From Catalinimonas niigatensis (lineage in GTDB: Bacteria; Bacteroidota; Bacteroidia; Cytophagales; Cyclobacteriaceae): DNA of 64,000 nt. Below the pieces are notes generated by a model. It saw only the letters and a program-made list of their open reading frames with translations. It was not told the origin of the DNA and ran no database searches. The position numbers were made by a program, and so were the translations under genes. The number at the start of each line of letters is the position of its first letter. The first letter of the stretch is position 1. The DNA is taken from the NCBI RefSeq assembly GCF_030506285.1, contig NZ_CP119422.1, forward strand, positions 1,612,001 through 1,676,000, given 5' to 3'. Below are positions 45,301 to 53,367 of this stretch, piece by piece.

Positions 45301-46461
45301 TTTGGCTAGGTCATAGCCCGATATCCAAACATTACCAGCCGTATCTTCTGCCAGGCTGGTGATACTAGATACCTTAGCTTCTCCAAACTGCCGGTAAACG
45401 GCGAATTTTCTACTTTGAGGCATGGTTTGAAACAGTCCGTTAGCAGACGTTAACCAAACAGTTTCCTGTCTGTCTTCATACATAGACCAGATGAAGTGAT
45501 TCCTGATCAGATCAAAGCTTCCGGTTTCAGGATCAAAAGCATACAGGCCACTGCTGAATCCAACCCAGAGGTTCCCATTAGGTCGTTCTGTGATAGCATG
45601 CACATACAATTTGTGACTTAGAGAATCCTCGGATTGTAATTGTTGAGGTAAAAAGTGGGTAAAAGTTTGATCGTCAGGATTAAATAAATCAAGGCCATGA
45701 CCAGTGCCTACCCATATCCTGTCTCTGCGATCTATATATACTGTCCAGGTCATGTCTTCTGCCAGGCTATGAGGATTCTTTGGATCATAGCGGTATCGGA
45801 TCGTTTGGTCAGTATTCGTATCAATATGAACCAGTCCATCTTCGCTTGCCGCCCATAAGGAACCATCGGAAGCCTGGGCAATGTCCCAAAAAGTATTTCC
45901 ATTCAGGTTAGCCCTTCGCGAGCTTTTTCTTCTTACTTCTTTTGGAAAATGGTAAGTCCGGGTAATGGAAAAGGTTTGAGGATCTGCCAGATAAATGCCC
46001 TGGTTGGTACAGATCCAAATCTTTCCATCTTTCCTTTCTCTTATTTTTTTGACAGCAACATTTAACTCTTTGCCAGGATGCAGAGAATCGGTTGCCGGAT
46101 GAAGGAACTTTTCTGATTTAAGATCAAATAATTCAAGGCCCGTGGTAGTACCGATCCATAATCTTTGCTCTTGATCTTCCCATAAACAGGTAATATAATC
46201 ATTATAAATGCTATTGTCATCTAATGGATTTTCACGGTAGGTAGTAAAATGATAACCGTCAAATTTGTTCAACCCTGATTCTGTTCCTATCCAAAGAAAA
46301 CCCTGATTATCCTGTATTAAGCAAGTGACAAAATCATTGGAGAGACCATCTTTCATGAAATAGCTGCGGGAGATGATGTCTTCCGGCTGCGCAGACAGTT
46401 GAGCCAGCATTGCGTAGCCCAAGCAGAAGGTTGTCAAGAATGACCCTATCTTTACCATCAT
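42337..46461 (-). CDS. Hybrid two-component system regulator (HTCS): sensor, kinase, receiver and AraC domain in one protein
   Basis: Domains in order (numbered from the upstream ATG at 46539): signal peptide after Met27; two seven-bladed propellers made of repeated WIGT.GL/LW.G.. units (about 55-760); Y_Y_Y domain (GRYTFRVIASNNDGVWNQQG); one membrane helix near 845; HisKA with phospho-His881 in NISHEFRTPLSLISG; HATPase (GTGVGIP-type G box VEDTGVGIPAQHLPHIFDRF); receiver with Asp1196 in LIISDVMMPGLNGVSM; and AraC-type HTH (SRSQLHRKLSALINQSPSDF). HTCS proteins sense glycans in the periplasm and switch on nearby uptake genes. I take Met27 (46461) as start since the 26 residues before are poorly hydrophobic and the conserved signal follows. 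Target genes are not obvious here. Confidence 0.94.
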   Translation of the reverse strand: MMVKIGSFLTTFCLGYAMLAQLSAQPEDIISRSYFMKDGLSNDFVTCLIQDNQGFLWIGTESGLNKFDGYHFTTYRENPLDDNSIYNDYITCLWEDQEQRLWIGTTTGLELFDLKSEKFLHPATDSLHPGKELNVAVKKIRERKDGKIWICTNQGIYLADPQTFSITRTYHFPKEVRRKSSRRANLNGNTFWDIAQASDGSLWAASEDGLVHIDTNTDQTIRYRYDPKNPHSLAEDMTWTVYIDRRDRIWVGTGHGLDLFNPDDQTFTHFLPQQLQSEDSLSHKLYVHAITERPNGNLWVGFSSGLYAFDPETGSFDLIRNHFIWSMYEDRQETVWLTSANGLFQTMPQSRKFAVYRQFGEAKVSSITSLAEDTAGNVWISGYDLAKGDFSLFRFDPASRHFFPYPQEPMHPQSSLGNGTKAMIGDNHGWLWAASRGKIDKFNIEQQTFSSITLPIDPKVMFKDSRGDVWLGEWGGVGKYDPKTETYKHLEAFPSASVHSLLEDKHENLWIGTTEGLVRYSLKTDQIDIFQHDHANLQSLSNNEVHHLMMDQNSTLWVGTAGGLNQMIPGTEKYPKFKHWRTAQSDLPHDDIYYIIDGGDESLWISCGNGISHFFPQTGIFRNYDYHDGLPDQIIERGLKSHKSEIYFGSNDGLVVFHPDSLHDNPHIPAVTITDFSIHNQPVPVQRTTADTLSWKTPLNDAISYTNEMELEYQQNDFSFEFAALNYVNPEKNHYKYKLEPYEKDWIETSAMNRMARYTNISPGRYTFRVIASNNDGVWNQQGATLSILIHPPWWRTTWAYLGYGLLFITSLVLARKVVVNRERLRAELRVQQVASDKLRELDTAKSRFLANISHEFRTPLSLISGTVQKLNTQTKLTDEQKTDCSRIDRNANRLLELINQLLDLSKLEAGQLQPHLQTGEVTVLLGALASSFESMAQNKDITYRYSIPLKAAWVSMDKDKLEKIINNLLTNALKFTPAGGKVAFTASIETISIDAHLLKLLVEDTGVGIPAQHLPHIFDRFYQVDPTATRNYEGAGIGLALTKELVALLCGTIHVESQEGQGSAFYVAIPLKATTAAEKEESYLSVENPNPPVSSLNLSPAKPLPTSHPKQLHATKSKENIVLVVEDNLDLRQYLKEILSPHYQVMEAADGQQGLLKAWEAIPDLIISDVMMPGLNGVSMCQQLKSDERTSHVPIILLTAKAGTSSKLLGLETGADDYLIKPFQLNELLARVKNLLDGRKKLREQFGKTLTLQPQEVAVTSTDERFLQKALAIMEVNMGNDEFDVETLGREIGMSRSQLHRKLSALINQSPSDFIRQFRLQRAAHLLQQDYGNISEVALAVGFSSLNYFTRCFRGMYGKTPSEYARRNTGEQA

Positions 46462-46539
46462 ATGATCCCTGGATAGCCAGTTTTGGTAGATGTTAAAATA
46501 CAAAAAAGAAGAAATATTACACCCAATCTGGTAATACAT

Positions 46540-47142
46540 CTTGTAATAAAATCAAATGGGGAAATGAATACCAGTGACAGGATTGACAGACTTCTGATTT
46601 GCTATAAGAAAAGTGCATCGAGTGAAAATAGGTATATAGATAGAGGGGATTTAAGGGGGCAGAAACCAGTAGAGAGAAAGGCTCCAGAATATCGTATGTA
46701 AACAATATTATTACTAATGTCTTATAAAGATAAGTAGACTACGGCATCTAATTATATATCATTTTGATGCGTTATAATAGCCCTTCTTCTAAGATTTTTG
46801 CTTGTAAAGGATTAAGTTCTTCTTCATTTGAAGGAGGTAGGATGAAAAGGTAACAAGCTCTTGAACTCTTAAAACTTTTTTTACTACTGTTGTTCAAAGT
46901 CGCCCTCTGAAAGCATTGATTTGTTAAACTATTATTAAACTAAATTTATAAGAAACTAGTTATAAAACATTTTGTTTAACATAATATTAATTTGAAATTT
47001 GTGACATTAATATATTGATAATCAATACTTTATATAGATTACCAAGAAAATCTATTTGGCTTCTTCGTGCTTTATTTAATTCCTTCTCAATAGTTTAAAT
47101 CGCATATTAGCAATGGATTGAATGTGAGTAGAGTTTACATTG
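46540..47142. other. Non-coding stretch between the HTCS and HelD genes
   Basis: About 600 bases of very AT-rich DNA with only short frames. ATTGATAATCAATA at 47014-47027 also occurs at 57654-57667. No promoter fits well. I see nothing else in it. Confidence 0.4.
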
Positions 47143-49203
47143 TTATGCGATACCCTCCAGGAATGGTGAAGATAGGCCATGATAGGTAACCATCAGTTGA
47201 TGCATCGCCCGAGTGCAAGCGATGTATAGCATATTCTTATCCATGTCGTTCCGATAGTTATTGAGCGAAACGTAGGGAACAATCACTTCATCAAATTCCA
47301 GTCCTTTGGCCATAGGGGCGGTAGTGATGACCACGCCTTCTTTGAAGAAAGTGCTTTCTTCGCTTAGCAGGTATACATCAGGTGCAGCAAGCCGATCGTT
47401 CAAGGCCCTGGCCTGGGCAGGTGTTTTGCAGATGATAGCCAGCATATGATGATTGGAAGCACGAAAACGGTCGACTCGTTGTTTAATCGCCTCCATCTCA
47501 TCTTCCTGTCGTGAAAATCCCAATACCTCCGGCGCTGGCCCATGCCGTTCCATGGCTAGCAGATCAGGATTGGGGTTAATCTCTTGGGTAAACCGGGTGA
47601 TCTCATAGGTGGAACGATAACTCCGAACCAGCTTGACAACATCAGCCTGTGGAAATACTTTCTGTATCTCCTCGGCATTGGTGGCAGAGTGCGGATTTGC
47701 GGTTTGGCTTGCATCTCCGAGAATCGTTTTCTTGCCTGGGAAAAGACGTGCCAGCACAGCATACTGTATAGGCGTGTAGTCCTGCATTTCGTCGATCACC
47801 AGGTGCTTTACTTCCTGATAAGCCTGGATGCCTTCTAATCTGATTTTACAATAAATCAATGGAAAGACATCGGCATATTCCAAAACATTGCCCTGCATCC
47901 TGAAAAGGTCCTTGCGACCTAACCACTCGTAAAAATCACGATAAAGCTCCAGTACATTGGCTCTTGGCAGTGCTGTTGAAAGTGCCTGATGAATCGCCGA
48001 TTTTTCCCGACCCGAAAGCTTTCTGTTGATGGCTGCCCTTACAAAATCCCGTACTTCCTGGATAACCATGGGAAGCCTGCTCAGCAAAGGAAGGCGTTGC
48101 AATGCCTGAAAACGTTCCTGTACAAAAGAGGCGGGCACAAGCACTTCTCCCACTCTGACATCCATAGCTTTAAACCATTGGTTCTCCAGGTAAACCAGAT
48201 AGCGATTGAGCTGACCGATAAACTCAGCGCTTGCTTTGAAGCGAACACGTTCTATGATCCTTTTGTCCTGCTTATTGAGCAGGGAAAAAACCTGCTGCAA
48301 AAAAGATTGAAACCTGAACTTGTGATCTAGTAAATCATGGGCCAGTTCCTCCATCCCCATTTCAGGAATCTGTGCTTCACCCAATTCTGGCAACACATTG
48401 GAGATGTAGTCGGCAAAGACCTTGTTGGGTGAGATGATGAGCATATCTTTTGACCTGATGGTGTCCCGAAAGCGGTACAACAGGAAGGCAATGCGATGGA
48501 TGGCGATGGAAGTCTTACCCGAACCGGCAACACCCTGAATAATCATGACCGGGGAGGTTTCATTCCTGATGATGGCATTCTGATCGCGTTGGATGGTCGC
48601 GACAATTTGCTTCATCTTGTCATCCGATGCCTGACTTAGCTCCCGCTGCAAGAGGTCATCCTGGATGTTGACCGAATTCTCGATCATATACTCCATTCTG
48701 CCCTTTCTGATCCGGTATTGCCGCCTGAGTTCTATGTTTCCATTGACTGTTCCGGCCGGCGTCTCGTACCAGGCTTTCCCCAGCTCAAAATCATAAAACA
48801 TAGAAGAGACCGGTGCCCGCCAATCGTAAATGGGATAAGTGTCCGGTGTGCCACCGATAAACGAATACATACCAATATAAATGGGCAAACGATTTGTTCT
48901 GCCATTTTGCGCAAAATCAATCCGACCGAAATAAGGTGTTTCACTCAGCTTGGTGAGTTTGCGCCGGGCCACGATAGCAGACTCTCCCTGAAAAGCCATA
49001 CGGGTAAACGACTGACCGGCTGAAACCACATCCGCTTCGTCCATGCCCGATCGCTGGTCGCGCAGGTAGGACTGGTCTTCCCGAAACTCTCGAGAAAATT
49101 GCCTGGTCTGGCGATCTGAATGTTGTAGAGCCCACTCCAGTTGCTGTAAAATCCTTTCCAGATACTGCCGTTCTTCCTGTTCTGTGTGGTTTATTATTTT
49201 CAT
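47143..49203 (-). CDS. helD: HelD-type RNA polymerase-recycling helicase (UvrD/Rep-like superfamily 1)
   Basis: The 686-residue protein has an N-terminal coiled-coil (EERQYLERILQQLEWALQHS), the HelD-specific IYIGMYSFIG...YPIYDWRAPVSSMFYDFE segment, Walker A VAGSGKTSIAIHRIAFLLYR with Lys230, a long insert, Walker B HLVIDEMQDYTPIQYAVLAR, and GDASQTANPHS, then KGLEFDEVIVPYVS and MLYIACTRAMHQL near the end. HelD proteins remove stalled RNA polymerase from DNA; the related HelR group protects against rifamycins. Its position near an RND pump and an esterase fits a stress/antibiotic role, but is not proof. It starts directly after a gene remnant. Confidence 0.85.
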   Translation of the reverse strand: MKIINHTEQEERQYLERILQQLEWALQHSDRQTRQFSREFREDQSYLRDQRSGMDEADVVSAGQSFTRMAFQGESAIVARRKLTKLSETPYFGRIDFAQNGRTNRLPIYIGMYSFIGGTPDTYPIYDWRAPVSSMFYDFELGKAWYETPAGTVNGNIELRRQYRIRKGRMEYMIENSVNIQDDLLQRELSQASDDKMKQIVATIQRDQNAIIRNETSPVMIIQGVAGSGKTSIAIHRIAFLLYRFRDTIRSKDMLIISPNKVFADYISNVLPELGEAQIPEMGMEELAHDLLDHKFRFQSFLQQVFSLLNKQDKRIIERVRFKASAEFIGQLNRYLVYLENQWFKAMDVRVGEVLVPASFVQERFQALQRLPLLSRLPMVIQEVRDFVRAAINRKLSGREKSAIHQALSTALPRANVLELYRDFYEWLGRKDLFRMQGNVLEYADVFPLIYCKIRLEGIQAYQEVKHLVIDEMQDYTPIQYAVLARLFPGKKTILGDASQTANPHSATNAEEIQKVFPQADVVKLVRSYRSTYEITRFTQEINPNPDLLAMERHGPAPEVLGFSRQEDEMEAIKQRVDRFRASNHHMLAIICKTPAQARALNDRLAAPDVYLLSEESTFFKEGVVITTAPMAKGLEFDEVIVPYVSLNNYRNDMDKNMLYIACTRAMHQLMVTYHGLSSPFLEGIA

Positions 49204-49206
49204 AAA

Positions 49207-49390
49207 TCAGCGTTTGACAGCGACTTTTCTAATCACCAACAGATCCAAAGGTATGCATGCTTTTCTTTTGATCAACGCCTCAAAAACTTTTTCGGAAATA
49301 AAGTCTGAACGTGGTACTTTACAATCAAACCCCACGTTATTCAAACAACAGTCCTATCTCCCCCACTTTTTCAAACTGTAGTTTTGCCAC
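49207..49390 (-). pseudogene. C-terminal remnant of an unidentified gene
   Basis: On the minus strand, ending TGA at 49207-49209 and 3 bases before the HelD start, a frame reads DCCLNNVGFDCKVPRSDFIS, EKVFEALIKRKACIPLDLLV, IRKVAVKR, with a stop just upstream (KKWGR*). It looks like a real protein tail but I recognise no family. The rest of 49204-49687 shows one 101-codon plus-strand frame (49311-49616) without recognisable features. Confidence 0.3.
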
Positions 49391-49687
49391 TTCTCTGGTT
49401 AGAACAATGAGGTCCAACGCACTGGCTAACTTAGAATATTTGCTTAGGAGTTCGGCAGTTCCTCAAGGGGCTTGGAGTGCTAAAAAGGTTCTTTTTAACA
49501 TGTCTTATGCTTCTCACTACCCACATATGAGTACCGTTGACCAACAATTTGATAAGAGAGTTGATTATACTAGGTCCAGACTTGTAACTTTTCTCCTATT
49601 CTTTTGCTATCACTAGCTTGAAGGGCTTAAAGGATTTGGCTCATTACATATATCTTAGATAAAGATTTTTACCAATAAGACTTAACA

Positions 49688-50973
49688 CTACTGAATCAAT
49701 TCTGCTAGTCTCTTCTCTAGTTCTTCTCCCCTTATGTTTTTGCCAATGATCTTTCCATCGGGTGAAATCAAAAAAGTTGTGGGATATTCTCTTATCTGGT
49801 ACTTATCAACAATCTTGTCAGAATGAATCTGCCTCCAGTTCACTCCCCTTTTCTCAATTACTTTTTTTATTGCATCTGATTTTGAAGCGCCTACAATGCC
49901 TATAATTTCAAACTTATCTTTATTGTATTGTTCGGAAAGTTTTTTTAGCCTCGGAAATTCTTTTATACATGGCCCGCACCAGGTCGCCCAAAAGTCTAAA
50001 TAGATGAATTTACCAAACTGGGAGGTAGATACTTCTCGATCTGTTATAAAATCCTTTCCTGAAAATTGTGGAAGAACTGATCCAAGCTGTGCAGATTGTA
50101 AGTTCTCTTCTTCAGTACCTCTCTGAAGGTAGCTATATTTCTTCCTACATCAATTCCTAAATATTCAAAAGTAATATCATTGATCGTGAAGTATTGGCTC
50201 TCAGATACAGGCCCCTCAATGTCCATTACTTTCCCTTCCAATGAATCATTCATTACGACCATTTCACTATTACTATTTTCTGGATGAAAGAAGATGAATC
50301 CTTCTCTATTGATTTTTATTTCATATGGCTTATTATCCAAGTGTAAAGTAGCTGAATAATGAAGAGGATGATTGAACAAATAAGTATCTTTTTCAAGACC
50401 TTCAACAAATGTCAATGGGAAAGCAGCTTCTACTATCCTCTTCTTTTCAACTCTTTGAGCTTTTATTTCTACAGCATTTTTAGCGATAGCTTTGTAGGTA
50501 TCAGCGCCATAGCTTAACAAAGGTTTAGCTTCCTCTTCAGAGAAATCATGATCTAAGTCTGTATCAGCCATCCATACTTTTTGTCCTGATTCATTTTCCC
50601 CTACCAGTAGATAAACAGAGGCACTAATGGTTTTTTTTGAATAATCCTGCTCATTGGGTTCTTCCCATTTGAGCATTTCTTTCATTTGATGATAACGTGC
50701 TTCAGAGAGTTTGCCGCTTAAATATTGTTGATAATAAAACTGCTTTTCATTAAAAACTATATGAAAACGCTTAGGATTGTTAAGCTCAAGTGGAATCCCT
50801 GAGAGATCTTCTTTAAATACATCCTCAGCGGGTTCTTCCACCTTGGAGGCAAAGCTAGGATGAAAAACACTATATCCTTTTACTGAAGTTAAAGGTACTT
50901 CTATTACAGTATCTTGTGAGAAGCATCTACTATAGATGCCTAGGCAGACAAGTAGGCATATTGATTGTGTCAT
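49688..50973 (-). pseudogene. Exported thioredoxin-like (TlpA-type) protein, one frameshift
   Basis: The first frame (50973-50044) has a signal peptide (LVCLGIYSRCFSQ) and an uncharacterised region of about 280 residues ending GIDVGRNIATFREV. After that, a one-base shift near 50120 is needed to continue into QLGSVLPQFSGKDFI and a complete thioredoxin fold with FIYLDFWATWCGPCIKEFPR (active site WCGPC), then YPTTFLISPDGKIIGKNIRG, ending TAG at 49688-49690. Proteins of this layout are periplasmic thiol reductases. In the present frame the WCxxC domain is lost. Either a recent mutation or a sequencing slip could be the cause. Confidence 0.8.
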
Positions 50974-51359
50974 CCTTGATGAATTTAGTTTGTTGATAAC
51001 TAACTACATCTAAATAGAGGAAAATTTTGGAGGTTCTACATTTGATGAATGTACGCTTTTCATACCTGCTTAACAAGAGATTATTTTAAGCTACAAACTC
51101 TTTTTATGAGCAGTTTGTCTAGTAGGATAGAAAAGCCTGCCTGATTTAAGTATTTACTGTTGGTGTGCTTGAAATCTCCATGCGCGGATTGTAGTGTTAA
51201 AAATGTCCATTTCAAATACCTCCTCTCCTACTTTGCGCAGTGACTGCGAAGAGTTTACTTTCTAAACGGTTTCAATGCCGTCTATACACAGAACCTGCAA
51301 GCTCTGTGAAGAATTGGATGATCTAAATGCAGCGGAATTTCAAAATCTGGCAAAGCAAG
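50974..51359. other. Non-coding stretch, decayed edge of a glycosidase gene
   Basis: No start or conserved domain is visible; the right part (from about 51290) has frames broken by several stops that probably belonged to the glycoside hydrolase fragment downstream. Confidence 0.4.
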
Positions 51360-51853
51360 TCACACAAAGCATGATGGATTCCTGTATGATGAGAAGCAGG
51401 CGGCTTTTCTAGATGTATATGGAAAAGAAAATACCAAGATCCATGCGTTCTCCCCCTCCCATCTTCTTTCCTATCGTGATCAAAGAGATACCCGACAACA
51501 TCTGCCAGAAAGTAATCCGGACTCACTTTTTCAACAAAGAAGAGTTTGACTTGCCTTTTCCCATTCCATCAGTAGCTAAGAACCATCCCTCTTTCAAACA
51601 GGATCAGTCTACCTATATCTGGAGAGGGCCTACCTGGATTTTGTTCAACTGGTTTATGCATCAGTTTTTTGTGGAAAAAGGTTTTGCCAAAGAGGCTAAT
51701 CATCTGGTGCGAAGCATCAGAAAACTTATTCAGAAAAGTGGTTTCAGAGAATACTATGATCCCTTCACTGGAGAAGGACATGGAGCACAGGATTTTACCT
51801 GGGCCGGGCTGGTGGTGGATATGATCAACATGGAAAAAAAGATTACCTCCTGA
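51360..51853 (+). pseudogene. Glycoside hydrolase C-terminal fragment (GH63/MGH1-like, six-hairpin fold)
   Basis: The last 100 codons read STYIWRGPTWILFNWFMHQF, FVEKGFAKEANHLVRSIRKL, SGFREYYDPFTGEGHGAQDF, TWAGLVVDM, the catalytic-end signature of GH63-type alpha/alpha-barrel glycosidases (WRGP.W and YYDP.TGEG..DF.W). Upstream the reading KHDGFLYDEKQAAFLDVYGK, then IHAFSPSHLL is in another frame, with the switch near 51465. The N-terminal 300 or more residues are gone. The gene is dead. Confidence 0.75.
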
Positions 51854-51986
51854 AAAGAAAATTTGACAACTGATCAAGTTCTGGCAATCCAGTCAAAAAT
51901 CATATAAAAGATAGCCGGAATTCTGTAACAAAAAGCTGCTTTGTAAACGCGACGTTTGTATCAGTCACTTTTTAAGATTTACCATT

Positions 51987-53348
51987 ATGAAAAAAATCAT
52001 CTTCATTTTTATCAGTTTACTCTTGATAGCTGATACTATCAACGCCCAGCATGAGGAGCACCCACAGGAAAGTAACGAACATCAAGATATGCCAGATTCT
52101 ATGCAGGCTCCTATGTCCCATGCTTTTTCTCTTTCTCTGCCTATGACACGGAATGGTTCTGGTACAGGTTGGCTGCCCGACCTATCTCCCATGTACGGCT
52201 ATATGGTGCATGGAGATCAGTGGATGTACATGTTTCATGGTAATGTATTTGTTCGGTATAACAGTCAGGATATCACGAACAAAGGAAGCCGTGGAGACAG
52301 CAAAGTAGATGCGCCTAACTGGTTTATGGCCATGGGACAGCGAAAAGTAGGAGAAAGAGGGTTGTTGCGCTTTAGTAGTATGTTTTCGCTGGACCCTCTA
52401 TTTGGGGGTGAAGGTTATCCCTTGCTCTTCCAGACAGGAGAGACCTTTCAGGGAAAGCCTTTGGTAGACCGGCAGCATCCACACAACCTGTTTTCAGAAC
52501 TATCCATTGCCTATACGCACCTATTTTCTGAAGATGCAGACGCATTTGTTTACCTTGCTTATCCAGGTGAGCCTGCCCTTGGGCCTGTGGCTTTCATGCA
52601 TCGGCCTTCCAGCCAAAATAACCTGGACTCTCCCCTGGGCCACCACTGGCAGGATGCTACGCATATTACCTTTGGAGTAGCTACCCTTGGTTTCAGGTAC
52701 AAAGTTTTTAAACTGGAAGGATCAGTTTTTACGGGTAGAGAACCTGGTGAAGCCCGATATGGCTTTGACAAGCCACGCTTTGATTCATACTCATATCGCC
52801 TTTCTGCCAACCCCCATCCGCAACTGGCGCTTCAATTCTCCCAGGCTTTTCTCAAAAGTCCTGAGCCCATTGACCCTGACAAGGATGTGTGGAGATCTAC
52901 AGCCTCTGTATTGCATGCATTTCCTTTAAAGCCTGGAAACTATAACTTAACCTCAGGCCTGATCTGGGGCTATAATGATGCTGGTGAAGATCATACTGAA
53001 CATTCTATAACCTTGGAATCTAATCTTCAGCTTAACAGGTTTGGGGTATACGGACGCTACGAGTGGATACAGAAGTCTGCTGAAGAGCTACAGGTAGAAG
53101 TAGTGGAGGAAGATCATCATCTTTTCAAGATCAATACCCTTACCATTGGAAGCAGCTATATTTTCCTGAAGGCACTTAACACCAATTTAGCAGTCGGTGT
53201 ACAGGGAAGCATCTACATGGCAGAAAGCACTTTAGATGAAGTGTATGGCAATAATCCTCTGGCAGGTCAGGTATATCTGCGCATTTATCCGCAACTTATG
53301 CAGATACCGGGGATCAGTAAAAAGCATATGCACGATATGCATCATTAA
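51987..53348 (+). CDS. Outer-membrane protein, Met/His-rich, copper-resistance associated
   Basis: The 453-residue protein has a signal peptide (ending TINAQ, residue 20) and a Met/His-rich mature N-terminus (HEEHPQESNEHQDMPDSMQA, then PMSH) and C-terminus (KKHMHDMHH), residues that bind copper. The middle is rich in alternating beta strands with aromatic ends (FSMYGYMVHGDQWMYMF type wording, GSVFTGREPGEARYGFDKPR), consistent with a barrel. It lies 19 bases before the CopB-type ATPase and shares its metal-binding style, so I infer a role in copper or silver handling at the outer membrane. No named family is certain. Confidence 0.72.
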   Translation: MKKIIFIFISLLLIADTINAQHEEHPQESNEHQDMPDSMQAPMSHAFSLSLPMTRNGSGTGWLPDLSPMYGYMVHGDQWMYMFHGNVFVRYNSQDITNKGSRGDSKVDAPNWFMAMGQRKVGERGLLRFSSMFSLDPLFGGEGYPLLFQTGETFQGKPLVDRQHPHNLFSELSIAYTHLFSEDADAFVYLAYPGEPALGPVAFMHRPSSQNNLDSPLGHHWQDATHITFGVATLGFRYKVFKLEGSVFTGREPGEARYGFDKPRFDSYSYRLSANPHPQLALQFSQAFLKSPEPIDPDKDVWRSTASVLHAFPLKPGNYNLTSGLIWGYNDAGEDHTEHSITLESNLQLNRFGVYGRYEWIQKSAEELQVEVVEEDHHLFKINTLTIGSSYIFLKALNTNLAVGVQGSIYMAESTLDEVYGNNPLAGQVYLRIYPQLMQIPGISKKHMHDMHH

Positions 53349-53367
53349 CCTTCAGACTAAAACAACC

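Noticed and set aside
47014-47027. ATTGATAATCAATA shared with 57654-57667
   Set aside because: A 14-base AT-rich near-palindrome occurring twice in AT-rich gaps may be chance; no associated structure.
49311-49616. 101-codon plus-strand frame
   Set aside because: No motif, no homologous wording, and on the opposite strand from a more protein-like remnant.
53236-53367. N-terminal extension of the CopB frame
   Set aside because: It lies within the upstream outer-membrane protein gene; the ATG at 53368 opens the His-rich tail expected for CopB.
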